From Streptomyces sp. CCM_MD2014 (GTDB lineage: Bacteria > Actinomycetota > Actinomycetes > Streptomycetales > Streptomycetaceae), in NCBI RefSeq assembly GCF_000772045.1, contig NZ_CP009754.1, positions 4,030,001-4,094,000 on the forward strand: DNA of 64,000 nucleotides, given 5' to 3'. A program made the translations under genes and the position numbers. Below the pieces are notes generated by a model. That model saw only the letters and a list, made by a program, of their open reading frames with translations, searched no databases and was not told the origin of the DNA. Shown piece after piece: positions 1 to 8,820 of this stretch (position 1 is its first letter; every line of letters begins with the position of its first letter).

Positions 1-1212
1 GGGCCGATGCAGCCAAGGGTGCAAGTAACGGCCCTTCTCCGGTTTGAAGAACTCCGTACGGATGGTGACCGACGGCTTGTCGCGGTGCAGTCGCCCCATG
101 ACGTCGGCGGAACCGCTCTTGTGCTTCTTCCAACAAGGCGCAAGCAACTCGAAGGGGATGTCGAACCGGTTTCCCCCCTCGGGAATGGAACGATAGCGCG
201 CCATCGAGATCGGCTTTATGCCGTTTCGGCGCAGATGAAGCTCGTCCATACGGAACGGGCCGGCGATCTTACGCCCGTTAGCGGACACCTCGCGTGTGGG
301 TAGATCGGAGGAGAGCTTGCGCAGCACGAGGTCGGAAATCGTCTGCCATACGGTGCGTTCGGGCCCGGCAGCCGGAGTCGGGATGAGCGCGGCCTGTAGT
401 TCCATGTCCGTCAGGTCATCGATTAGACGAGCCGAGTCCACGGCGGATCGTAGATCCTTTCGGATTCCGACGACAATCGCACGGAAACGTCGTTGCGGCA
501 CACCATAATCAGCAGCGTTGAGAAGATCATCGTAGATGAAGTATTCGGAGAGAGCTCCCCCATCCCGAACTTCTCTGCGCAAGAGTTCGAATTCGGGAGA
601 ATTCCTGAAGGCGTCGACATTCTCCATAACGAAAGCCATCGGCCGGACGGTTGAAACCACATCCAGATAATGGCGCCAAAGCTGGTTGCGCGAATCGTTC
701 GGATCTTGGTTTCCAAGCCTCGAAAACCCCTGGCAGGGCGGACCGCCCAACACGATGTCGGCTTCCGGGAGTCCTCCGGGCCTGTCGACCCAGTCCGCGA
801 TGTCCCCTTGGTGGATATGCGCCCCGAACTTCTCGGTGAAGTTCACCGCGTACGTAGCCGCCGCTGCCCGATCGAGCTCGACGGCTGCGACGGGCCGGTA
901 CACCGGACGGCCGCCGCACTTCGCGTCGACGAAGCCCTGCGTCAGCCCACCGCAGCCGGCGAAGAGGTCGATCGTCCTCAGCGGAGGGAGACCGGGCTCC
1001 CCCGTCTCCACTTCGGAGGCGTCGACTTCATTGTGTGGTTGGCGCATTGGCGCACTGTAGCCGGCCACCAGGCCGGAAGGCAATCTCCTGACTCTACAGC
1101 TCAACAGCGTTTCGCGCCGGCCCCCAATCAGGTCCATTTCGGACTGCTCGATCAGGTCATGCAGCCATTTAAGCTCAAGGAGTGGACCTTGGGCACCCTT
1201 CACGCGGATCAT
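1..1212 (-). CDS. DNA (cytosine-5) methyltransferase, C-terminus beyond window edge (DrmMII-like)
   Basis: This gene would make C5-methylcytosine in host DNA, protecting self DNA in a defence system. Visible family motifs are the SAM-binding DLFAGCGG (about residue 82), the catalytic GGPPCQGFS (Cys about residue 160), the ENV motif (about 197) and QRRFRAIVVG. The frame is open through base 1, so the target-recognition domain or C-terminus is cut. I chose the ATG at 1212 because GAGG lies 7 nt upstream and the residues after it read as coding; ATGs at 1137 and 1047 are alternatives that still keep all motifs. It diverges from the Vsr-type gene. A C5 methyltransferase beside drmA/drmB homologues matches class 2 DISARM (family knowledge); the role here is inferred. 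Confidence 0.9.
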   Translation of the reverse strand, partial: MIRVKGAQGPLLELKWLHDLIEQSEMDLIGGRRETLLSCRVRRLPSGLVAGYSAPMRQPHNEVDASEVETGEPGLPPLRTIDLFAGCGGLTQGFVDAKCGGRPVYRPVAAVELDRAAAATYAVNFTEKFGAHIHQGDIADWVDRPGGLPEADIVLGGPPCQGFSRLGNQDPNDSRNQLWRHYLDVVSTVRPMAFVMENVDAFRNSPEFELLRREVRDGGALSEYFIYDDLLNAADYGVPQRRFRAIVVGIRKDLRSAVDSARLIDDLTDMELQAALIPTPAAGPERTVWQTISDLVLRKLSSDLPTREVSANGRKIAGPFRMDELHLRRNGIKPISMARYRSIPEGGNRFDIPFELLAPCWKKHKSGSADVMGRLHRDKPSVTIRTEFFKPEKGRYLHPWLHRP

Positions 1213-1286
1213 CCGACGGCCTCGCGAGCCGACGGCGTACCTCTGCCTACCGCCCGGCCTCCCGCGCTTGGCGCCCCAGGGCCGGC

Positions 1287-2015
1287 ATGACGAGGACTGA
1301 TCGCAAACGTGAACAGGATCGGGCTGCCGGAGGTCACGCCAAGCGGTTCGTGAGCGACGAGTCCGGCGTCAAAGTACCCGCCACCGTCGTCCTGACCGAG
1401 TCTCGAAGGACGGGGCACGTCGTCGCCAGACTCGAATGGGCGGTCGCAGGACGCAGACGCCGATACTCCCTCGGCGCGGTGGACCACCCCACCCGGAGTG
1501 CCAACCTTCGTGCCGCTTGGCTCCTGGCCGAAGAAGCCGGGCTCCTGGTGGAGGAGGAGATAGGGAACTCCTGGGCCTCGTCGAGCGGTACCCGGGCGTC
1601 GATGCGTTCCAATAGGGCACGCGACACCAAGCCCGAGCTCAGGCTCCGCTCCTCTCTGCACCGGGAAGGGCTGCGCTTCAGGGTGAACGCCAGGCCGGTG
1701 GCCACGTTGCGCCGAACCGCGGATGTACTTTTCACCAAGCACAAGGTGGCGGTGTTCGTGGACGGCTGTTACTGGCACGGGTGCTCCACTCACCGGTCGA
1801 TCCCATCGACGAACAGGGACTTCTGGGTGTCGAAGATCGAAGGCAACAAGAGCCGTGACAGAGAGACGGACCGCCTCCTGGTGGAACACGGCTGGTTCGT
1901 GGTCCGAGTCTGGGAGCACACGCCGATCGACGATGCGGCCGCCCTCGTACGACTCGGACTGGAGGAGTCCAAAGAAGAGCGCACCGCCCGTGTGCTCAGA
2001 GCGGACGGCCGTTGA
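1287..2015 (+). CDS. Very short patch repair (Vsr-type) endonuclease with N-terminal extension
   Basis: Vsr enzymes nick DNA 5' of T:G mismatches that arise when 5-methylcytosine deaminates. The C-terminal half (about residues 104-230 of 242) carries the family pattern: a basic RARDTKPELRLR stretch, a nuclease-core Asp in RRTADVLF, FVDGCYWHGCSTH with the zinc-binding Cys/His, then FWVSKIEGNKSRD and VRVWEH. About 100 residues precede it, whereas classical Vsr is about 130-150 aa; this part looks beta-rich and basic and I do not recognise its family. The start is uncertain: ATG 1287 lacks a good ribosome site, and a GTG at 1182 would overlap the methyltransferase. Its position beside a C5 methyltransferase fits Vsr biology. 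The 3' end overlaps the MazE-like gene on the other strand. Confidence 0.85.
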   Translation: MTRTDRKREQDRAAGGHAKRFVSDESGVKVPATVVLTESRRTGHVVARLEWAVAGRRRRYSLGAVDHPTRSANLRAAWLLAEEAGLLVEEEIGNSWASSSGTRASMRSNRARDTKPELRLRSSLHREGLRFRVNARPVATLRRTADVLFTKHKVAVFVDGCYWHGCSTHRSIPSTNRDFWVSKIEGNKSRDRETDRLLVEHGWFVVRVWEHTPIDDAAALVRLGLEESKEERTARVLRADGR

Positions 2016-2184
2016 GTAGATCGTCCAGGGCGTCCACCTCCCTTCGCAGTACGATCCGCCCGTCTCCGTCGCTGTAGGCGAGGAGCCGGGCGCCGGGGGC
2101 CAGGCCGGCCTCGACGAGAATGCCCATGGGAAGTTCTACGGAGCCGTCCTCACGCACCAGGGCCTCAGCCGGTTCTCGGATCAT
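1996..2184 (-). CDS. Small AbrB/MazE-like DNA-binding domain protein
   Basis: The 62-residue product has the shape of a swapped-hairpin AbrB/MazE domain: VREDGSVELPMGILVEAGL, then PGARLLAYSDGDGRIVLRR. Such domains are antitoxins or autoregulators that bind DNA as dimers. No toxin gene is adjacent, so it may be an orphan regulator of the defence operon (inference). A longer reading frame from 2328 exists, but its first 48 residues look non-coding, so I start at ATG 2184. The gene lies 159 nt downstream of drmB on the same strand and its end overlaps the end of the convergent vsr gene by 20 nt. Confidence 0.6.
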   Translation of the reverse strand: MIREPAEALVREDGSVELPMGILVEAGLAPGARLLAYSDGDGRIVLRREVDALDDLLNGRPL

Positions 2185-2343
2185 GCCGCCAGGATCGCAC
2201 ACCGCTCCCACCCCCGTTGTTCCTCCTGGAGCGGCAGGCGCAACCAGAGTGACCAGATTCCGTAGTCGCTCTGCACGGGTTCGCAAACCGCAACGAGCCA
2301 CTACGGCCCGTCCTACGTTGCGCGTCACAGGACGGCCGCCACA

Positions 2344-4146
2344 TCAACTTGGCTGTCGGACCTCCGCCAGAACATCGTCCAAGAGTCCCCTCACATCGCT
2401 TCCGCCTAGCACCAGCTGTCGATCAAGCAGCCGGTTTCCGGTTTCGCAGGAGGTCTCGCTCACCAGGGAGCAACCGTGGCAGGCCGAGAGGTTCAGCTGT
2501 GAGGCTCCCTGCCGATCGCTCTCGATGCAGACCGGGTCGTTGGAACAGATATCCGCGTCGTCCAGAGCGGCCACCAGGAGCGGGATCAACTTCTCGGGGG
2601 CCCCGAGTCTGACGAGGCCGCCGAGGGTCCCCTGAGCGTCCCCCGCCGCGGTGTAGATCAAGATCCCGGCGGTCTTGTCCGTACGGTCGGAGTTAGCGTA
2701 GATCCGCTCCTGCAGCGCGGCGGATGCATAACCGCTTGCGAACGCCAGTCGCCGGATAAGCAGGTGCGCCAGCGTGTGCAGGGCGATGTACCTGGGTTCC
2801 GGCATGTCGAGGCGGCCGGCCCAGGGAGAGTCGGCCCTGCGCTCCTTGAGGATGCCGGCGCGTGCCTCCACCTCCGGTTGCGCCTCCCACTCGGCGAGCT
2901 TCCGCTCGTCGAACCGCAGGAAGATCCCCTCCCCGAACAGCTCGATCGCCGGGTAGGTGGGCCAACGCCGCTGGTCCGCCCCCAGATCAACGCTGATCAT
3001 TGCCGCTTCTGCGTCATGACGCCGGAATCCTCGTAGAGCACGGACCTCACGGACCCTGCGCACCTGCCCGACGCCGCTGATCTTGCCGAGCAGACTCTGC
3101 GGCCCTGTGACGCCTCCGAGGCTTCGTCCGTCGACGACGAAGTCGCTTCCCGAACCGTCACGTCCACCGTCCAGCTTCTTCAGGAACGCCGCCCACTCAC
3201 CATCCTTGAGATCGAGCAGCATCTCGTCCGGTGCGGTCTCCTCCCCCGCCGCCACGGCGAGGACGGTTTCCGACGTAACTCCGAGATCGTCGGCGATCCA
3301 CTCCGCCACCTGCTCCGACAGGGGCCCGCCGTTGTCCGTCACCACCTTCTCGAAGAACACGTGCCCGCGGATCTTGTCGGCCGCCTCCGCGGACTGCGGA
3401 CGTTCCTCGGGTATGTCGAGAGCCGAGATCCTCTCGGCGATGTAATTGCCCGTGGCACCGCGCTGAACGGCGACCAGCTCGTACGGGCAGGGCTTCTTGA
3501 CGGAGTCCTCCGGCTCCCAGGGTTGCCGCCCCGCGCAACGGATCCCGTCCCGGTGCAGAGCCCCCTTCGTCACGAGTTCCGCGAGCCTGCGCTCGTTTCC
3601 GCATCCATAGCACTTCACCACCAACGCCGCGAGACCTTCGCCACGGGTGGCCAGCTTGTGGAACCTGAGCGCCTTGTAATCGCGGCAGAAACGGACCGCT
3701 TCGCTCAGGCTCGCCCCGCGCCCACGATGCGCCCACTTGAACCAGTTGACGTCCTGGGCGTGGCTGCCCTTCTCACAGACGGCGATGTAGCGCATCGGTA
3801 CGAGGGCGCCGCCACACTCACAGGCGTTACTCCACTTACCTTTCTTTTTCCCGGTCAGCATCGAGAGCTTGTCGCAGCGTTCGCAGAACCGCCAAGCGGG
3901 AAAGCGCCAGTAGGGCAACGCGGGAGTGTCCTTGCCGGCGCGACCCGCATGTTCCGGCGGTTGCCTGAGGACGCCGGCACCGAGGCGCGCCATCAGTCGC
4001 TCACAGCTGATCTCATGGGCGAATCTCTTGTCCCACCAGGACGTGTCCGGCGCCATGAGCGACTCACCCCGGACGTCGACGATCGCTCCCACACCGAACG
4101 GCGAGATCGTCTCGGAGAGGCGCAGGTCATGCCTGATCTTCTCCAC
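2344..4146 (-). CDS. drmB: DUF1998 protein, DrmB-like
   Basis: DrmB is a core DISARM component that works with the DrmA helicase to recognise and block incoming phage DNA (family knowledge). The 600-aa length is typical. The N-terminus has Cys-pair zinc-ribbon features (Cys 88/91, 109/111, 124) and the C-terminal DUF1998 region carries a second cysteine cluster (about residues 534-567, with CHGC and SETSCE) followed by NRLLDRQL. A helical HTLAHLLIRRL motif precedes it, as in other DUF1998 proteins. The start lies 20 nt inside the end of the drmA-like gene, implying translational coupling. I rely on domain pattern and neighbours, not on a search. Confidence 0.85.
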   Translation of the reverse strand: MEKIRHDLRLSETISPFGVGAIVDVRGESLMAPDTSWWDKRFAHEISCERLMARLGAGVLRQPPEHAGRAGKDTPALPYWRFPAWRFCERCDKLSMLTGKKKGKWSNACECGGALVPMRYIAVCEKGSHAQDVNWFKWAHRGRGASLSEAVRFCRDYKALRFHKLATRGEGLAALVVKCYGCGNERRLAELVTKGALHRDGIRCAGRQPWEPEDSVKKPCPYELVAVQRGATGNYIAERISALDIPEERPQSAEAADKIRGHVFFEKVVTDNGGPLSEQVAEWIADDLGVTSETVLAVAAGEETAPDEMLLDLKDGEWAAFLKKLDGGRDGSGSDFVVDGRSLGGVTGPQSLLGKISGVGQVRRVREVRALRGFRRHDAEAAMISVDLGADQRRWPTYPAIELFGEGIFLRFDERKLAEWEAQPEVEARAGILKERRADSPWAGRLDMPEPRYIALHTLAHLLIRRLAFASGYASAALQERIYANSDRTDKTAGILIYTAAGDAQGTLGGLVRLGAPEKLIPLLVAALDDADICSNDPVCIESDRQGASQLNLSACHGCSLVSETSCETGNRLLDRQLVLGGSDVRGLLDDVLAEVRQPS

Positions 4147-7100
4147 GGTGCACCTCCTCCTGCGGCTCCTGGACCTCGACCGCCACGTTTGGCTCCACAG
4201 ACCTCATCGAGTCTCCGACGAGCCACCCTTCTCCGGGCTGACCGAACCTCTTCAACAGAGCTGCTTGATCCTTCTTCGTGCGCTGGTAGTACAGCGGCTC
4301 GTCCGCCTCGCGTGCCTGTGCCGCCCGCCGGTCCCAATCCCTCAGAAGGCTGCCCACCGCAGAGCGCGTCTCCTCCGCTTCGAGACCGTCGGCGCGCGTC
4401 ACGTAACCGAGAAACCCGTCGACGAGTCGGTCGACCGCTTCGCGGATCTTGTCGTCCCCGAGGTCCAGCCGACCCGCGGCGTCGTTCGGGGCGAGCGCGC
4501 TGAACGACTGCCTCAACAGCGCCACGAGTGCGCCGGCGAGCGAGCGGTTGCGCGAGGCCAACGACCACGGCGTGACACTCGTGGGCTCTACGCTCCGGTA
4601 AAGAGCCTCGTGATAACCGCGGAAGGTCTCGAAGTGCGATCGGTCGCGGGCCCTGCTCGACCGGAACAGCGTGACGACGACGCCTTGCGTGTCTCCACGC
4701 CCGACACGGCTGGTGGCCTGGATGTACTCGGCCGTGGTCTTCGGCTGCCCCACCATGAGCATCAGCGCGAGCCTCGGAATGTCGATGCCCACGGAGAGCA
4801 TGTTCGACGAGAGGACCACGTCCACGGCGTCCGACGACTCGTCGACCCCGATCCGGAGCGCACGGAGGTCGTTCGGCAGCTCCTCCGCTCCGCGGCGACT
4901 CGTCAGTTCGAGGACCTTTCCGGCCCTGACGGGACGCAGCGGGAAACCGAGCCTTTCGGCACGAGGCTCCAGACGGCCGTTGACGTCGTCGACGACCAGC
5001 GTTCCGGTACGCCCGAGCTCGCGGAGGCTGTTGTGATACATGACCAGTGTCCAGTACGCGTCCCGTGGCGCGGCGGACGGAGCGCGGGCGGCGAGTGCCT
5101 CGGGCATCTCCACCATGGGGGTGACGGCGGCGATGACGGCCGACGGCTGCGAGACCGACTGCGGCATCAAACCGACGTAGAGACGCCCTTCTCCGCTCTC
5201 AACGGGGCGGGAAAAGAACGTCCGGTCGTCGTCGAGCCCCGACGGCGGGTACAGGGCGACTTTTCGTCCGTAGAGCCCTCCCACCTGTTCCTCGGACGCG
5301 CGGATGGTGGCCGTCGAAGCCACGATCTTGGGGCTGACCCCCGACCGGCTCAGCAGGAGCTGGATCACCGCGTCGAAAACGGCGACGGTGGTCCCGAGCG
5401 GCCCCGAGAGCAGGTGCAACTCATCCTGAATGATCATGGACGGTTGCTTGAAAATGGTCCCGAGACCGAGCAGCCTCCCGGCTTCCGGCTTGAACTGCAG
5501 ACGTGCGAACTTGTCGACGGTGGCCAGCAGGATTGTGGGCGGTTCCTCGTACAACACCTCGTCGACGACCGCGAGCGGAAGCCCGTCGGTGAACTCGCAC
5601 GACTCGTCGACGCAATGGAGTACGACGTCCGGTCCCACCAGACGCATGCCGTAGGCATGCGGCTTGTCGCTCCTGAGCTTCGGCACCATCGGCGTCAAAC
5701 ACCACGGGCAGCTCTCGACCTGGAACTCGTTCGCCTCTTCCGGACGCGCGGCCTTCTGAAGACGCTTGAGCGCGTCACGCGCCTCTCCACGCGTACCGGG
5801 GGTGACTTCGTTGCCGACCCACAGACCGATCGAAAAAGGCGCCATCCCCTTCGCCCGGCCGTCCGTGGCCCGCAACCTCTCCATCGCACAGACCAATGCC
5901 GCGGCCCGCTGGAATTGCTGAGCGGTCAGGAGCCGCAGGGTATAGCGGGTGATGACGGCGGTTCCCCCACCGGCCGTACCGTGGCCGAGCCGTCGGCGGA
6001 AGACCTCGATCGCGGCGAGACCCAGGTATGCCTCGGTCTTACCACCACCGGTCGGAAACCAGATGAGGTCGACGAGTCCCCGGTCCTCGTGCCTCTCGTC
6101 AACGGTGGAAGCCAGCGAGACTAGCAGGAAGCCGAGTTGGAACGGCCGCCACTCCGGTTCCCGCACCTGGTCCTCCGGCTCCCCACGGTTGATCGCCCCC
6201 TGCCGCATCTGAAGGCGCATGGCGGCCATGCCGAGTGAGAATGCCGTTCGGAGATGTTGCTGTTCGGGTGACCGGAGGAGGTCGACGCCCTTCTTCATCC
6301 TGCCGACCGTGTTCTCCGAACGTTCGGCGATACGGACGGCCACGGCTTTGTCGTCGCCGAACGCTTCCGCCCGTTCCATCTGCCGGGAAGCCCAGCCGGC
6401 GAACGCCTCGACGAAGGCGTCCAACGATTGCAGTACCGCTCCGGGGTCCTCGTCGATCTGCTGGAGGTGCCTCATCTCCAAGGCCCCGGCTTCGGCCGTC
6501 CCCTCGTCGAAACCCGTGGTCTCGACGGCGGGCACCACGAACGCCGGGACGGGTTCGAGGAAGATCCGTGTGCAACGGCCAGCCGTGAACTCCCAGTCCG
6601 CGGCCATTCCGTGCCCGACCGCGTAGACCTTTCGGTTGCGGTACCGCAGACGCAGCTCGGCGGCTTCCGGATCGGCGTCGAACGAACGCGTCGTGTCGTA
6701 CTCCAGGATCTCTGCACCAGCGGACGGAGTGACGGCCAGACGGACCTGGAACAGCATCCCGGGGATGTCGAGACGGTCGTCACCCGTGGACTCGGTCAGA
6801 ACCCGTACATGGACGGTGACCAACGAGTTTCCCCCGAAGACGCGCCAGCGCGATCCGACCTCGACCGAAACACCCCCCACGGACAGGCGCTCGATCTTCT
6901 TCTCCCGCCGGAGCTCGATGACGCCGGCGGAGAACGGAGTACGCCGCCATCCGGGTGGCCCGTCCCCGTCGACGACGGCGTACGTGCCGCACGAGAAGTC
7001 GACGTCGACGGAATCGCCGTCGGTGACGAAGGAGATCGCGACGGACGAGGGCCTCCAGTCCTCTGCCAGGGGGATCCCGGCGCCGCTCTCCTCCACCTCG

Positions 7101-7306
7101 CCGTCCGGGACGTCGGCGGAAACGTCTTCGTCCGTGTCTCCGCCGCCGTGAGTCCCTCGATTCCCGGCCTCGACCGGGAACAGCATGCCGACGGCGTACT
7201 GCCGGTGAGGCAGGTTCGTCGTGACCTCGTCATCGCCCGCCTCGGGCCCTACGTAGGACTCTCGAAGGTGTTCCAGGGCCTTCTTCTGAGCCACGGTGAG
7301 GTTCAC
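4127..7306 (-). CDS. drmA: SF2 helicase, DrmA-like
   Basis: This is a 1,059-aa superfamily 2 helicase. Walker A is FPTGGGKTEA (about residue 417), Walker B is the variant IIQDELHLL (about 625), motif III is STAT (about 664) and motif VI is QATSRVGRG (about 863). Two cysteine pairs (533/536 and 565/570) between motifs I and II look like a zinc-binding insertion. About 400 residues lie before the motor. This layout fits DrmA of DISARM, which pairs with DrmB. It overlaps its upstream neighbour by the 4-nt ATGA and its downstream neighbour by 20 nt, so it sits inside a tightly coupled operon. Confidence 0.88.
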   Translation of the reverse strand: MNLTVAQKKALEHLRESYVGPEAGDDEVTTNLPHRQYAVGMLFPVEAGNRGTHGGGDTDEDVSADVPDGEVEESGAGIPLAEDWRPSSVAISFVTDGDSVDVDFSCGTYAVVDGDGPPGWRRTPFSAGVIELRREKKIERLSVGGVSVEVGSRWRVFGGNSLVTVHVRVLTESTGDDRLDIPGMLFQVRLAVTPSAGAEILEYDTTRSFDADPEAAELRLRYRNRKVYAVGHGMAADWEFTAGRCTRIFLEPVPAFVVPAVETTGFDEGTAEAGALEMRHLQQIDEDPGAVLQSLDAFVEAFAGWASRQMERAEAFGDDKAVAVRIAERSENTVGRMKKGVDLLRSPEQQHLRTAFSLGMAAMRLQMRQGAINRGEPEDQVREPEWRPFQLGFLLVSLASTVDERHEDRGLVDLIWFPTGGGKTEAYLGLAAIEVFRRRLGHGTAGGGTAVITRYTLRLLTAQQFQRAAALVCAMERLRATDGRAKGMAPFSIGLWVGNEVTPGTRGEARDALKRLQKAARPEEANEFQVESCPWCLTPMVPKLRSDKPHAYGMRLVGPDVVLHCVDESCEFTDGLPLAVVDEVLYEEPPTILLATVDKFARLQFKPEAGRLLGLGTIFKQPSMIIQDELHLLSGPLGTTVAVFDAVIQLLLSRSGVSPKIVASTATIRASEEQVGGLYGRKVALYPPSGLDDDRTFFSRPVESGEGRLYVGLMPQSVSQPSAVIAAVTPMVEMPEALAARAPSAAPRDAYWTLVMYHNSLRELGRTGTLVVDDVNGRLEPRAERLGFPLRPVRAGKVLELTSRRGAEELPNDLRALRIGVDESSDAVDVVLSSNMLSVGIDIPRLALMLMVGQPKTTAEYIQATSRVGRGDTQGVVVTLFRSSRARDRSHFETFRGYHEALYRSVEPTSVTPWSLASRNRSLAGALVALLRQSFSALAPNDAAGRLDLGDDKIREAVDRLVDGFLGYVTRADGLEAEETRSAVGSLLRDWDRRAAQAREADEPLYYQRTKKDQAALLKRFGQPGEGWLVGDSMRSVEPNVAVEVQEPQEEVHRGEDQA

Positions 7307-8820
7307 TTGCAGACCTGCTTTCGAAGAAGAGCCTGGAGCCGCTTCTTGTCCTCTTTGGACGCGATCACGTGGAGCGTGACCCGCGCCCTCGTGACTGCCA
7401 CGTAGAAGGCGGCCAGGCCCCGATCGTCGTACTCACGGGGCAGGCCGCAGACGATGACGTGCTCTGCTTCCAGCCCCTTGGCGAACCGCGGGTTCGTCAC
7501 GAGGAACCCGGCCTCGCTTCTATAAGGCTCGGCGCCCTCGGAGACGTTGATGATCCAGATGTCTTGACGACGGACGCCGTCCGCGACGAGGTCCCGGGCC
7601 ACGGATTCCGCCGCGTCGACGTCGGCCGTCCCATCGGACCACCGCCATTCCACTCGGTCACCGTGGACGATGCCCGGGTCTCCGACGTCGGCGCCCAGGT
7701 ATTCCTGCACGACGTGGACGATCGCCCGGGTGTTGCGGACGTTCCGGTCCAGGTCGTACTGGAGCGCCTCCTGCTGGACCAGCTCACAGACATCAGGGTC
7801 GAATTCGCCGTCGACGCGCGCCTGGTTGTTCGGATCCAGGAACATCCTCCACCGACCGCCCTCGCGACCTCCGCGGATCACGGAATCCAGTGCGTCCATA
7901 CCCTCGGCGTTCATAAGGTCCTGCGCCTCGTCGACGAAGACGACGTCGTACTGCTTGTCACCTGACAAGTCCGCGAACGGAAGAAGATCGATGTCTCTGC
8001 CCTCGATCCGCGGACCGAAGAAGTCGACGAGGGCGGGTGAGTGGAAGGTGATGAGAACCGACTTTCCCTCGCCCGCCTCCTGCTTCGCGCCTTCCACCAG
8101 CACCAGGGACTTTCCGGTGCCCGCACCGCCGAAGACGAGCATCCTCGGGTTTCGGGAGAGCGCGGCCAGGACCCGTGCCTGCCCCTCGGTCGCCCGGTTC
8201 TGCTCCTCCAGGACGGCGCCCCGCTGTGCATCGATCACGGGCATCCGCGTGAACTCGCCGAAAAGGCGCGCCCGCAGGGTCTCGGACCGAGCGATCCTGA
8301 CTCCGAAGGGTGCCGTCCTAGCCTCACCGGCGACCTTCTCGAAGGATTCCGTCATCGCCGCGATGGTCATCTGGTCCCTGGCCCACCAGTGGCTCCCCTT
8401 CCACTCGACCGCGGCCGGAGGCGCGTCGATGTCGGGGGTGAGGGCGACGGCCTCGGTCGCGAACCAACCGACGCCTTCCTCCTGAAGAATGTCGCGCAAC
8501 GCGTACATCGCCGACTGCGCCTGGTCCATCGGGGACTCGCGCAGCTTCTTCCAGTCACCGTGGCGGTCGATGGAGTACCAGACGCCGTCGTACTTCCTGA
8601 CGCCCCCGCCCTTGACCTCGACGATGACGACGACACCGTCCCAGAGCACGACGAAGTCGGCTTCCCCCTGCTGCTTGACCGCATGACTCCGCAGCTTCAC
8701 CGAGTGGAAGGCGACCGCCCCGTGGGGCCCGTCGATCGCCCGCAGCAGTCGCGCCACCCGCCGTTCGGCGTTGCTGGTGGTCGTAGTCTCGACGTCGGCG
8801 AGATCCGGTACCAGGATCAT
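7303..8820 (-). CDS. NERD-type nuclease domain fused to UvrD-like helicase
   Basis: The 505-aa product begins with a PD-(D/E)XK-like NERD region: GEADFVVL (Asp 55), then VIVEVKGG (Glu 68, Lys 70). A UvrD/DUF2075-type SF1 motor follows with GGAGTGKS (231-238), VFVDEAQD (about 294-301) and a late YVAVTRARVTLHVI motif. It probably cleaves and unwinds or translocates on DNA. The ATG at 8820 overlaps the upstream stop (ATGA) and the gene ends in an ATGA overlap with the drmA-like gene. An upstream start at 8913 lies inside the preceding gene and adds arginine-rich noise, so I reject it. The gene is not part of textbook DISARM; it could supply the nuclease activity that DrmC supplies elsewhere (inference). 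Confidence 0.83.
   Translation of the reverse strand: MILVPDLADVETTTTSNAERRVARLLRAIDGPHGAVAFHSVKLRSHAVKQQGEADFVVLWDGVVVIVEVKGGGVRKYDGVWYSIDRHGDWKKLRESPMDQAQSAMYALRDILQEEGVGWFATEAVALTPDIDAPPAAVEWKGSHWWARDQMTIAAMTESFEKVAGEARTAPFGVRIARSETLRARLFGEFTRMPVIDAQRGAVLEEQNRATEGQARVLAALSRNPRMLVFGGAGTGKSLVLVEGAKQEAGEGKSVLITFHSPALVDFFGPRIEGRDIDLLPFADLSGDKQYDVVFVDEAQDLMNAEGMDALDSVIRGGREGGRWRMFLDPNNQARVDGEFDPDVCELVQQEALQYDLDRNVRNTRAIVHVVQEYLGADVGDPGIVHGDRVEWRWSDGTADVDAAESVARDLVADGVRRQDIWIINVSEGAEPYRSEAGFLVTNPRFAKGLEAEHVIVCGLPREYDDRGLAAFYVAVTRARVTLHVIASKEDKKRLQALLRKQVCK

Noticed and set aside
4127..7306. Druantia DruE assignment for the large helicase
   Set aside because: DruE carries DUF1998 in the same, much longer chain; here DUF1998 is a separate protein, which fits DrmA/DrmB.
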